Shown: in pieces, positions 1-10,029 of the stretch
Numbering within the stretch: position 1 is the stretch's first letter
Layout: every line of letters starts with the position of its first letter
Origin: Diphasiastrum complanatum
Lineage: Eukaryota; Streptophyta; Lycopodiopsida; Lycopodiales; Lycopodiaceae
Assembly (NCBI GenBank): GCA_029204225.1
Contig: CM055092.1
Location: 59,830,077 to 59,894,076, forward strand
Direction of reading: 5' to 3'
DNA length: 64,000 bases
Notes under the pieces: generated by a model
Told to the model about the DNA's origin: nothing
The model's input: the letters and a program-made list of their open reading frames with translations, nothing else
Database searches by the model: none
Position numbers and translations under genes: made by a program

Positions 1-190
1 GAGAAAATCCTTTGGCCACAAGTCTGGCCTTGTGTCTATCCACCGTTCCATTTGCATTTGTCTTCCTTTTGAAGACCCACTTGCAATCAACTGCTTTCCT
101 ATTCTCTTGCAGAACACAAAGTTCCCAAACATTGTTCTTTTGCATTGATGACATTTCTTCCATCATTGCCTTTAGCCATATTTGCTAACC
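1..190 (-). mobile_element. Ty1/copia reverse transcriptase fragment (window edge)
   Basis: Read on the minus strand, this stretch encodes the N-terminal part of a copia reverse transcriptase in one open frame: W-x-K-A-M near the start, then CKWVFKRK and KARLVAKGFS, the standard conserved block before the first RT motifs. The rest of the enzyme lies outside the window. No stop is seen in about 60 codons, so this copy may be less decayed than the fragments beside it. The family assignment is firm; whether the element is intact cannot be judged. Confidence 0.85.
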
Positions 191-218
191 ATACTAGTTA
201 CAGTTATAGAAATAAAGT

Positions 219-2098
219 ATGTACAGTTACTTAAAATATGGTATACAAAGTAACTGTGACTATGGTATTCACATTAGATTAAATGTGATACGAAAAATTG
301 AAATTAAGTATCATATCAGAGAGATTTATGGCGCCCAAGCATTGAAAATAGCAATGGCAAGGAGATCCAGATCTACAATCGAGTCTGTGATTCTTTACAA
401 TGAGAAAGATGAAGCTTATAACTGGAAGGCAACAAAATATACGAAGAATTCATGGGTATTGCTACAAGACTACCTTGAGAAGTCAATTGATATCAAAAGT
501 TTTAGTAGTACATGTATCTATGCATTCAGAGATCAAAGTACATGATATCAATCCTCATGATCATCGAAAATGTAATTGTAAGTATATCAAAACATATGCA
601 CTCTATAGCAATCATAGGTGATTTTCTTTATTGGAGCTCTTCAGATTATGATTTAAATGCTTCAACATTGTTTTTTTTTTCAGATTTATATCCATCATGC
701 ATAAATGAATGGGAGCCAGCACAATCACTTGTAGGAATATTGGATGTGATTCACTCTAATGTTGGAAAGTTGCAATACAGAGGAAGAAGTCCAAAGGAAC
801 TTGTAGATTGTGGACGGATGGAGGTTTTGGCAAGCTCGAAGCAATTCCATTGCCTAGTTTTCAGAGTGATGAGTGGCCTACTCTTGACAATATTGTTTCT
901 GAATCCTTCAGATGCAAGCTACTCATTGACATAAGAAATGCTATGAAGATAAGCATAGGCTCAAAAATTGTTCACCTAAGTTGGTTTATCTCGTTACATA
1001 TATTTGTTGATTTTTTCTTGAGTGCTAGTGTTCGTAGGACACCAACTTTATTTGTTTGCGAGGAATTATCAGATGAGACTTTGTCAGATCTCATGGATCA
1101 AGGCTGGGATAGTAAAACAAATAATGACATAGATTGCACGATTAAAAAGTCTTCAATGATCTTTCGCTATCATATCGAAAAGCAAATGCTCAATCTCACA
1201 TTTAGCTATCAAAGATACAAGAAAATTGAAGGTACATGGCTACCACTACATCAAGACCTTGAACTAAATCACAATTTCTGAATTCTCTGACTTTGTAGAT
1301 TTTGAAACATATGACCTTGTTGCTGGAATTGATTATGATGATGAGGAGGGACGTATGACCGGTGAAGAGTACTTGACTAGGACTTTATCAAATATTGTTG
1401 AGCATAAACGAGACAGACCATCCGATGAAGAATTCACGACATTTCAATCCCAGATGGGCTTTCCTCATCCATCAGTAATGCATTTCACAAATGATTCTAC
1501 TTTAGTAGGTGGTCATAATATTGATCATCCTGATATGGTTGTTGATGATGATGAAGAATGTGTAAGTGTTTAAACATCCTTGCATTAGAATGTTCTTAAC
1601 TATTGAATGTATTTTTTTTAACATATTTTTTATTGCAGGATGCTCTCATAATTGATGGCTTTGTTGCGAGACGAGGTGGTTATAGACAACATGCATATTC
1701 GTTCCATAGGAATAGTGGACTTGGCCACTATCTTAGGCATTTTCTAAAGAATGAGATCTGTATTGCTGATTTGAAGCTGAGCCTAGTTGGGGAGAGTCTG
1801 ATAATGGCAGTTAAAGCTTTATCATTTTATCTAGGAGGACATAAATTTGTTAAGACAAATAAGATCATTTTCGTCAAAAGATCTTATGTTTTGAACCTTC
1901 TAGGTTTTACTGATGGGAATGTTCCTTTAAGGAGCTCCCATTATTCATTGTACTCTACTTATATTGAACTTAGTGGAAATAAGGATAATGCACATCTATT
2001 AGATGCATATTCTAGCAGAGAATTTCTTCATGACAATACAGCAGTAGAAGCTAACACACAAGCTGATGATGAAGAATGGACACTTTGTATTTTGTTAT
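219..2098 (+). pseudogene. N-terminal exons of an unrecognised intron-containing gene (probably the Ulp1-protease gene at 7.8-8.6 kb)
   Basis: Several open stretches on the plus strand are separated by plausible introns. One is at about 219-575, followed by GTAAGT at 577 and a pyrimidine-rich acceptor near 682. One is at about 690-1280. One is at about 1285-1560, ending in an acidic run DDDEE. After GTAAGT and TTGCAG near 1638 the last exon runs to a stop at 2098 and begins DALIIDGFVAR. I recognise no domain. The last exon is duplicated in inverted form at 7190-7596, and a related exon with DVLKCDGFVAR lies at 15,200. The catalytic Ulp1 exons at 7.85-8.58 kb are on the same strand, so the two parts may be one gene split by about 5 kb of retroelement debris. 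That link is inference. Frame changes suggest decay. Confidence 0.4.
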
Positions 2099-2126
2099 AA
2101 TATAATCAATACATTTACGTTGAGTC
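1694..2126 (+). repeat. Inverted duplication, arm 1
   Basis: The sequence from about 1694 to 2126, covering the last exon of the 5' gene part and its 3' flank, is present in reverse complement at 7190-7596. The two arms share long near-identical stretches, for example around the codons for LRSSHYSLYSTYIELS and the tail TTTGTATTTTGTTATAATA. The second arm lacks about 26 bp near 7440. The arms flank about 5 kb made mainly of retroelement fragments. Confidence 0.85.
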
Positions 2127-2352
2127 CTCTCTTGTTCAATGAATTTTCAATTTTATACAATAAACCATAATCAAAAGTTGAAGATATATATCTAAGCACT
2201 CTCTTGGCCATTTTCCAATGATAAATAGTAGGATTTTGCATAGCCTGGCTCAACTTATGAACACTAAAGCTTATGTCAGGTCTAGTTACTATGAGCCAAA
2301 TTAAGGAGCCTATAAGACTCCTAAAAAGTGTGATGTCCATGAAGGATTATGA
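2127..2352 (-). mobile_element. Ty1/copia RT C-terminal fragment
   Basis: The minus strand encodes the copia segment DITLFRSLIGSLIWL, TRPDISFSVHKLSQ and RVLRYI, which is the end of reverse transcriptase just before RNase H. It abuts a plus-strand fragment of the same family at about 2352-2365, so two pieces of related copies meet head to head. Neither continues across the junction, which points to rearrangement rather than simple insertion. Confidence 0.85.
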
Positions 2353-2364
2353 TGTGATGGGGTC

Positions 2365-4044
2365 GAGAATTGAAGAAGACTCTCCTCGGATTTTCTCACC
2401 AAGAAGATCCATGAGAGATAGATCCGAGCCTAAGAGGCTATCATATGTTGACAAAGGCAAACAAGTGGATCTTGATTCCACTAATTATGTTTTTTATGCC
2501 TCTCATGAAGAGCCGAAGAATGTACAAGAGGCACTCAATACCAAGGAGTGGTATGATGCCATGAAGCAAGAGTATGATGCATTGATCACCAACAATAGTT
2601 GGGAGCTTGTGGATCCTCCATCCAACAAGCATGTGATTGGTTGCAAATGGGTATTTCGGATCAAGTACAATCATGATGGCACCATCAACAAGTATAAAAC
2701 AAGATTATGTGCCAAAGGATTTGCTCAGATCCATGGCCTTGATTATGAGGAGACCTTTGCACCCATTGCAAAGATGGTGACAATAAGAATTCTTATTTCT
2801 CTTGCTTGTTTTGTTAAGTGGAAGGTGTTCCAATTAGATGTATCCAATGCTTTTCTAAATGGTTATCTTGAGGAGGAGATCTATATGGAACAACCTCAAG
2901 GATTCATCAAGGATGAGTCCAAAGTGTGCTTGCTCTTCAAAAGTCTTTATGGACTCAAGCAAGCACCAAGATCATGGTAATCAAGACTTAATTCTTTCCT
3001 TATCTCACTAGGATTTACTCTTAGTGACTATGATCCTTCCATGTATCTAAAGTTTGTTGATAGTAATATTGTCATTCTTCTAATTTACGGTTGATGACAT
3101 TATTCTTTGTGGAAGTTGTATCAAGCTAGTTGACGAAACTAAGCTAGCACTTGGATGAGTTTAAAATGCAAGATCTAGGAGAAATACATTACATCCTAGG
3201 CCTAGAGATTGATTTTTATGAAGATCATGTTTCTATATGCCAATCTAGATATGCTCAGTCTATGTTGAAAAAATTCCATATGGAAGATTCTAAGAGCACA
3301 AATACTCCAATGGAGCAAATTGTAAAAGATCCTAATAAAAGTGATGAAAGATCCTTCGAGGATATCACACTTTTTAGGAGTCTTGTAGGCTCCTTGATTT
3401 GGCTTACCTTTACTAGGCCCGATTTAAGTGTGCACAAATTGAGTCAATTTATGCAAGATACTAAGATTTATCATTGGAAGATGGACAAGAGGATTCTAAG
3501 ATATGCATCTTCATCTTGTGATTATGGTCTACTTTATAAAAGTGAAGATCTATCCATTGTTAGCTACTCGAATTCGGATTTCGCAAGTGACAAAATGGAT
3601 CAAAAGTCCATTAGTGCATACACTATCTTTCTTGGAGGCAATCTAATATCTTGGCTTTCCAAAAAGCAAGATACTATATCTCTCTCTTCATGTGAGGCCG
3701 AGTACAAAGCACTCACTACAACCACCAAAGAGGTGCTTTGGATCAAGAGATTATTATTGGAGCTAAAGTGCAGCAAGGAATATGATCTACCAATGATCAA
3801 GTGTGATAATATCTCGGCCCAAGATCTTGCCAATAATCCCATATTTCATGCAAGAAGCAAGCATATAGAAGTGGCACACCATTTTGTGAGATAAAAGCTT
3901 ATTGGAGGAGAAATCTATTTGGAGCATGTCAACTCGTCCTCTTGTATTGCCGATCTACTCACCAAGCCTTTGAGCAAAAGTGCTTTCATTAAGCATAGAT
4001 CTAATCTTGGAGTTATATCAAGATCAATGCTCAAATCTTCATAG
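2365..4044 (+). pseudogene. Ty1/copia reverse transcriptase-RNase H, degenerate
   Basis: Coding order from the 5' end: the linker after integrase (RRSMRDRSEPKRLSYVDKGK), RT N-terminus (CKWVFRIKYNHDG, KGFAQIHGLDYEETFAP), the LDVSNAFLNG motif near 2838, and LKQAPRSW followed by a TAA stop near 2979. Coding resumes after the stop; a one-base shift sits near the YVDD region (3088). RNase H carries SCEAEYKAL and KCDNISAQ, with another stop at 3892. It ends at 4042-4044. It belongs to the same family as the complete element at 48,782-54,718. Upstream gag, protease and integrase are absent. Two stops and one frameshift make it non-functional. Confidence 0.92.
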
Positions 4045-4062
4045 ATAATTTTTTAGGAGGAG

Positions 4063-4799
4063 TGTGAAGAATTGAAAAAGATTATCTATGTTAGATATAG
4101 GGGTCTTATGTTTTTATATCAAGCATCTAGGTGTAGGATGTTGATAGGACCAAATTTGGCATAGATGGCAAATTACCCATTTCCACTTGTAATGCCACTA
4201 TTTAGCCAAAATAGAGTAAGAGGCTAAACTCTTGCCAATTAGAGTGTAGACAAGTGTAATACTTTTGTTTGATGAAATTTAAGAGGTCCAATAGGATTTA
4301 GAGTTGGAACCTTGAGGGGTCCAATAGAATTTGAGGTTTGCTTGAAAATGGTCCAATAGAATTTAGAGGTGAATGGATCAATGGTCCAATAGGATTAAGA
4401 GGTGGCAAAAGTGTGGTCCAATCATAGTTAAGCATCGTGGTAGCTCGTGGATCTACTAGTATCATTGTACTTCTCATTTGGATCTAATTGATTTTGAGAT
4501 TGAGTGGATTTTGTGAGTAATTGGTTTTCTAGATTTCTCTCTCTACTCGAGAGCTCATGATGATTTTCTCTCTCTACTCGAGGAGAGCAGCTTGTTTTTA
4601 CTTAGATTATTTCTGGAACACTTTTCATACGTGCGAGTGAGAGTTGGAAGTGATTGAATGCATGCAGTAGTGTGTTTTTGCCATAGAATCAAAGATAGAT
4701 CTTGAATCTCAATCTAGTCCTGATCTTGGTGCATCTACACACCTTAGCAGATCACAAGTACATGTTGTGGACAGTCCACACATGTGAAATCTACAGCCA
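4063..4799 (+). repeat. 3' LTR of the 2.4-4.8 kb copia fragment
   Basis: Directly after the pol stop comes a purine tract (AGGAGGAG, 4056-4062), then TGTGAAGAATTG. Sequence consistent with an LTR continues to ACAGCCA at 4799, giving TG...CA ends and about 737 bp. The start resembles the LTR of the complete element at 48.8-54.7 kb (TGTCGAAATATTG), and both end near a CACATGTG-type palindrome. The 5' LTR is missing. Confidence 0.7.
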
Positions 4800-4820
4800 G
4801 CCCCCTCTCTTGTAGCCCGT

Positions 4821-4903
4821 GCCACGAAGCACGGGCCTCAAGATGTATTAGATGCAGCTTGAGGCCCGTGCTTTGTGGCATTGAGGCCCATGCTTCGTGG
4901 CAC
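4821..4903. repeat. Long foldback with a duplicated right arm
   Basis: A 22-bp stem (4821-4842 with 4858-4879, one mismatch) encloses a 15-nt loop. A second copy of the right arm follows at 4881-4903, also able to pair with the left arm. The arms are GC-rich (core GCACGGGCCTCAAG) in an AT-rich context. It lies just outside the LTR end at 4799. It could be a MITE remnant or a hairpin RNA source; I see no gene around it. Confidence 0.7.
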
Positions 4904-4957
4904 ACCCTTTATTCTATCTTTCTTTTATAATTTAAAAAAATTAGCTTTGGTTTATTT

Positions 4958-4986
4958 GGCTGCCCGAGTTGTGAACTCGGGCAGCC
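4958..4986. repeat. Perfect 13-bp hairpin with a 3-nt loop
   Basis: GGCTGCCCGAGTT pairs perfectly with AACTCGGGCAGCC across the loop GTG. No terminator role is implied in a nuclear plant context. Between 4990 and 5340 I see no coding; AAAGGGTCTTTTT at about 5003 recurs at about 9018. Confidence 0.75.
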
Positions 4987-5339
4987 TATGTGGCAATTCT
5001 TAAAGGGTCTTTTTAACATTAGTAACTGCTCTAATGATAGTCAACGAGGGTTTGGGCGAAGGTTGCAGGGGTCAATATGACAAATGGCCTTGACAAAAAC
5101 GTTCGCCCAACTCACTAATTATAAAAAATAGTAAGTAGGACTGACATAGACTCTGGCAAAGTTTAGGTGAAGATTCTTCTCAGAGAACTGATATTTTTGC
5201 AAAAAGGTGTTAAGCTTTTCACAAAAGGTTACCAACAACTAGATGAACAGTTACTTTGGCCTCCTATTTTTGGTATTATTTTTCGCCGACCTAGCAGTAG
5301 ATAACTGAATCACACCTAAAGGAGCAAGTCATTCTGATT

Positions 5340-5610
5340 AGGAACATAAGCTTTATGCAGCCTTATGGGCATTCAGAACCGCTTACAAAGGTAGTACGAA
5401 TCAAACGCCATTTTAGCTTGTTTACGGACAAGATGCAGTGATGCCAATTGAATTTTTGATACCATCTCTATGCATAGCAACAAGGAACGATTGGATGATG
5501 CGAAATCCTTCCAGATGTGTCATGAGGTTTTACAAAAACTTTGTGCGACCAGATTGATGGTAGTTCATGCATTAGCAGTAGAGAAAGCTCGTCGGCAAAG
5601 AATCTATACA
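5340..5610 (+). pseudogene. Ty3/gypsy integrase C-terminal fragment
   Basis: The plus strand reads HKLYAALWAFRTAYK, then TNQTPF, a stop, and LVYGQDAVMPIEF. This is the conserved end of plant gypsy integrase, where TPF(Q)LVYG is usual, so the stop replaces Gln. It is about 90 codons long with further stops after 5545. No flanking LTR is visible. A clear family match, but a dead fragment. Confidence 0.85.
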
Positions 5611-5644
5611 CCTTAATCTTCCAAATGGTAAATTGACCTTGCTT

Positions 5645-6145
5645 AAGGGTGTACTTTAAGTACCCAAACTGACCAAAAATTTATTGTCAGTCAGCAAGCT
5701 CACTCATCAGGGCTATAGAGCCTTGTTCAATTCAAAGCAGTGTACCATTCTAGATAAGAATTGTAAAGAAATCCTCTCTACAAACAAAGAAGGTAATATG
5801 TACATTCTGGGTTACGAATATGCACTTTCTACTAATGTGAGTACTTTAAATGCCCAATTATGGCATCAAAGATTAGGACACTTAAACATGAGATCAATCT
5901 TGTATATGCATCATAATAGTATGGTCAAGGATTTAAACTTTGATGCTGCCTCCACTGACATTTGACATGTCTGTGAGATGAGCCTACTAGGCAAACAACC
6001 TAGATCAAGATTCCCAAAGGGACAAGCCACTAGAGCTAAGTCCATTCTAGAATTGATACATAGTGACCTGTGTGGCCTTATTAGTACTCCCTCTCTGAGT
6101 TCAACACTATATTTTATCACTTTTATTGATAAAATCATTCAAGAT
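5645..6145 (+). pseudogene. Ty1/copia GAG-pre-integrase and integrase N-terminus, degenerate
   Basis: The plus strand encodes VPKLTKNLLSVSKLTHQGY, then LWHQRLGHLNMRSI with the His residues of the integrase zinc-binding domain, then after a stop near 5963 the continuation ELIHSDLCGL with the first catalytic Asp, and YFITFIDK. The CxxC pair is damaged: CEMSLLGK stands where C-x-x-C-x-x-GK is expected. Coding stops being recognisable at about 6145, so the catalytic core is truncated after the first Asp. Confidence 0.88.
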
Positions 6146-6740
6146 TTACCAGCAGATGTAACTAGGAGTACATGAATTACTAGAGAATATGCAGATCCAA
6201 ACTGGCAGCCTGTGCTGCCTATCCTCTTGAAAAATGTGCATGTTTGCACTCTTCATGCAGAAGTTAGATTAATAGAAAAGATCATTTATCTTCATATAGT
6301 TTTTGCTTGGAATACTAAGCCAGCATCATCAGCAAAGGAAGTTATCTCTTGATTAGAAGATGTTTTATCAAAAGCAGGACTCCATAAAGGACATGTCAAA
6401 ATTCAAAAAGATGAAAAGCTTTCAGGTTAGAATGGGAACATGCCAACTAAGCCAAACATAGGAGGAGCAAAGGCATGTCGTTTCCTATCAAATCATACTG
6501 GTAAGGCTTCTAATATTCAACACTCAGTCTAGACAGATATTATTGCTGCTACTCAGGACTTCGAGAAAGACGGCAAAACCAGAGTACTAAAAGTTGATGT
6601 ATGGGAAACGCTTGATAGACGATTGCTATTTTAAGAAAAGAAAAATACTCAGATATTGATAAGAAAACTGTCCAAAGGCCTTGTGTCGAGTTTGTTAATG
6701 CAGTATCAAAAGCATGGGGAGAAGATCACATCACTCATTA
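6146..6740 (+). pseudogene. Decayed coding sequence of unknown family
   Basis: Several in-phase plus-strand stretches, broken by stops and shifts, read like protein: WQPVLPILLKNVHVCTLHAE, RLIEKIIYLHIVFAWNTKP, LHKGHVKIQKDEKLSG, KPNIGGAKACRFLSNHTGKA and VQRPCVEFVNAVSKAWGE. I do not recognise the family. The regular hydrophobic pattern and lack of repeats argue for former coding. From 6741 to 7189 I see nothing convincing. Confidence 0.35.
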
Positions 6741-7189
6741 CATGATTAGTATAAAATTTTCAAAATGCTTTCAATTTTTCATATATATTTGGATCCAAAC
6801 GTAAGACTAACATTAAGATTTTGACATATGCAGCACATACTAAGAGATCATACAACATTTTTTGCAAATACATATGGAAGCTTGAGTGTATGGTCATCAC
6901 AAGGGATGGAGAAGTCACACTGCCAAGCACGAGCATCATTTCATCGAAATACACAACATGGAGGAACCAATGAGAAATGAAACTACATTTGTCAATTGTT
7001 TCAGTGGATCTACCGCAGAGTTCAGATTCGACATATAACAAAGTCCACACAATACAACAAGTTTAGAAAAGCATGCAAGTTCATACATGAAGAGAAAGTT
7101 ACATGATTGCTGAGTAGAAGATCATCATTGTCATCAAATCATGACATGTTCAGAATTGCTTTGCAAATTCATTGAACAAGAGAGGAGAA

Positions 7190-7596
7190 ATACTCAATGT
7201 AAATGTATTGATTGTATTATAACAAAATACAAAGTGTCAACTATTCATCATCAGATCTTGTGTCAGATTCTATGGCAATATTGTCATGAAGAAATTCTCT
7301 ACTAGTGTATGCATCTAATAGATGTGCATTATCAAGCTCAATATAAGTGGAATACAATGAATAATGGGAGCTCCTTAAAGGAACATTCCCATCAGTAAAA
7401 CCTAAAATGTTCAAAACATAAGATCTTTTGACAAAAATGATCTTTTTTGTCTTAAGTAAAATGATAAAGCTTTAACTACCATTATAAGACTCTCCCCAAC
7501 TGGGCTCAGCTTGGAATGAGCAATACAGATCTCATTCTTCAGGAAATGCCTAAGATAGTGGCCAAGTCCACTGTCCCTCTGGAACGAGGATGCGTG
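7190..7596 (-). repeat. Inverted duplication, arm 2
   Basis: Reverse-complement copy of 1694-2126, carrying a decayed copy of the exon with LRSSHYSLYSTYIEL and DNAHLLDAY on the minus strand. It has a deletion of about 26 bp relative to arm 1. It ends just upstream of the plus-strand Ulp1 exons. Confidence 0.85.
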
Positions 7597-7849
7597 TTTT
7601 CTTCATGATTGTTTGGATCTCAAAGACAGACGGGCTTCTATCAGTGATCCTGTGATAGAGTCTGGGCTTACACTCTTGCAATATGACATTGCAAGAGATT
7701 CATCCAATGAGTTGTTGGTGTTGAGTAACTTTTTGCTTCAGGCCTTCGAGGGAATAATGACACATTGTCACAGTGTCTGACTAGTGGATTCACACTAGCA
7801 ACAAAGTATCTGCTCATCCCTTATCATACCAAGTAAGATATATTAAATG

Positions 7850-8581
7850 CTTCTTGCTGTATAATGCTTTAACATTGGCATTTTCAATGGAAATAGTTCT
7901 CAGAATTGCAGCTAAAGAGATTTCAATCTTATTTTGTAGTGACCACTGGAGTTTAAACCTGATCTCTATTAAGAGATCTGTAGATAATAGTATTAAAGGT
8001 TTTTGTGTCAAGATGAATTCGACGAGCAATACGCATAAGGATATAGATATATTCCTTTCTTATTTAAGTAAATATATTCCTACAGATGTTCTCCATTTTG
8101 TGGACTGGCAGATCGTCAGTTTGGAGGTTAATTTTGTCTTTCTTAATAGCATTTTGAAATCAATATTCTAATGTATTCGTTTCATTCTAATTCATTCTGT
8201 TTCATAATTGATTTCTTGTGTGCTGAATTTTACTGCAGTCACCCCAGCAAAATGATTCATTCAACTGTGGGTGGTACACATTATACAATGCCAAGTTATT
8301 TTTTGAGTGGTTTAACCTTCAGGAAGATGGTGATATTTCTAAGGTAATAAATTCTATTTATTCTTATTTTTGGAATCATGATTAGTTTTTTATTTTGTTG
8401 ATGTTTTTAGCCATTACTAATACATGAATGTTCTATCTTGCAGTTTACACTTCCTGAGTACACATCAAGCCAGGTGTTTAGACAAAAAATTATCCTGAGT
8501 ATACTGGCTAGGGCAAGGCTTCAGCCTCCCATTATTGATGATGGTGCAAATGATGATGTAGTTATACTAAATTCAGATTAG
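7850..8581 (+). pseudogene. Ulp1-type (C48) cysteine protease, C-terminal catalytic exons
   Basis: Three exons fit. The first (about 7855-8130) reads FCSDHWSLNLISI, matching the Ulp1 His block, then VKMNSTSNTH where the family usually has an Asp (L-D-S). After an intron ending TACTGCAG (8238) the second exon (8239-8343) reads SPQQNDSFNCGWYTL, with the conserved Gln and the nucleophile Cys in the N-C-G context. After GTAATA and CTTGCAG the third exon (8444-8581) ends at TAG, with the acidic tail DDGANDDVVILNSD. SUMO-type proteases use a His-Asp-Cys triad; here His and Cys are present but Asp appears as Asn. Ulp1 domains occur in host SUMO proteases and in plant transposons. Given the broken surroundings and the repeated exons, a transposon origin is likely. 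Confidence 0.62.
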
Positions 8582-9082
8582 AACAAATACAGATAGCATA
8601 GAACAAAAATACATGTATAGAATTCACAGATAAATATACATTGATATATCAAATGTTGTTCCATTTTATGAATTTGGGAGCACAAAATACATGTACTGAT
8701 ACCCAACTTGGACTTTCATTTATTGAATGAAAGAGTGTATACGCAGATTTTTACTAAAGTTTATTTGAATCTATTGTTCTCCCACAATGGTGATTGTTGT
8801 AGGTAGATCTTTGCAGCACGTTATCAACTCCTGTCTTTTTCGCATATGTGACATGACAAATATTAGTGAATGTGCAATTGTAAATGATGTCATTTTCAAT
8901 TATTTTGTTCTATTTTGAAATGGCAATAAACTTAAAGTATTTGAACTACGTTACGTAGATTTCAAATCTGTGCATTTTGATTGGGCCTAGTGACGGTCGA
9001 AACTAAAGAAAAAAACAAAGGGTCTTTTTGATATTGAGAACTCCTCTAATGCAAACTGCATCTTAAATGTTTGAAGGGGGAG

Positions 9083-9373
9083 TGTCAAGCATTCAAGCAT
9101 TTCACCAACCAGCTGTTGGTGCAAAGTTAGCCAAAGAGGCTGATTTGTAGGCAATTAGTTAGGTGTTAGGTTAGAGCTAAATGTTAGCTAGTAGGCAGTT
9201 GAGTAGATTTAGGCTTAACTTAGAAGGCCTCTTGAGCCTCACGTAGCCTCTGCAATGTACATATATCTGCATAACATAATGAAGAAGTGAGTACATTTTA
9301 ATCTTTTGTGCTCTGTTTTCTGGTTTTCTTCCATCTGTGTTGGTCTTCTTTTCATTCACCCTCACACTTATCA
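9083..9373 (+). repeat. Short LTR of a copia-type element (3' or solo)
   Basis: A purine tract TTGAAGGGGGAG (9071-9082) is followed by TGTCAAGCATTC, and the LTR-like segment ends ...CACTTATCA at 9373, about 291 bp. Promoter- and polyA-like AT stretches lie inside. No matching pol coding is seen immediately upstream and no partner LTR was found. From 8582 to 9070 the sequence is AT-rich without recognisable genes. Confidence 0.6.
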
Positions 9374-9649
9374 TTAAGTCATGGAAAGCCTAAGGGCCTC
9401 GGGCCTTCCGTGCAAGTCGGGGGCCTTGCTCCCGGCCTCAGGCAAGGGCCCTCCATGCAAGGAAGGCCCTCTACCATGGCCTTTCATCACACAATAAATT
9501 ATCCCAATAAACAATGTGATATTGGTAAATAGTCCTTTTAGTAACCTTTTCACAAAGTAAAACATCAGTAAACTTAGATGATGCCCTATATGGCTCATAT
9601 TTATTCTCGATTCCCAGACTAATTTGCAACCCGGTACAGGCATATATTT

Positions 9650-9651
<2 letters not shown>

Positions 9652-9699
<48 letters not shown>
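9652..9699 (+). repeat. (CT)n microsatellite, about 48 bp
   Basis: Uninterrupted CT dinucleotides about 0.3 kb upstream of the dynamin-related gene. CT-rich tracts are common in plant promoters and 5' regions, but a role here is only a possibility. Confidence 0.97.
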
Positions 9700-9702
<3 letters not shown>

Positions 9703-10029
9703 AGTTTTAGTTAATGTTCTAAAATTCATATACAAGAAACTTGGAGGTTCAGGAATCACGTGTGGCACAAGAAGAATACATGAGTGAACCTGAAGTAAAG
9801 TGAACTCATTATTGGGGAATACTGTAGTAACTCCTAATAAATTCTGATTTCGATTGCCATTATTTAATATTGCTCTTCAACAACACTACTATCTATCTCC
9901 AAGGGAGTCCTTTTTCTGATACAGATAGATTTGATAGCTACTTACTGTTCAGTATAGGTGCTGATCACAGTCCAGGACCCAGATCAAGGCCAGGGCTCAA
10001 GTGGGCTGATTTCTGATCCGTCACCAAAA

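Noticed and set aside
3255-3842. Minus-strand open frames opposite the copia RT/RNase H
   Set aside because: Antisense shadows of conserved RT and RNase H motifs read on the plus strand.
6760-7050. Open minus-strand frame of 96 codons
   Set aside because: No motif, no splice context, no relation to neighbours; length is within chance for AT-rich DNA with decayed coding nearby.
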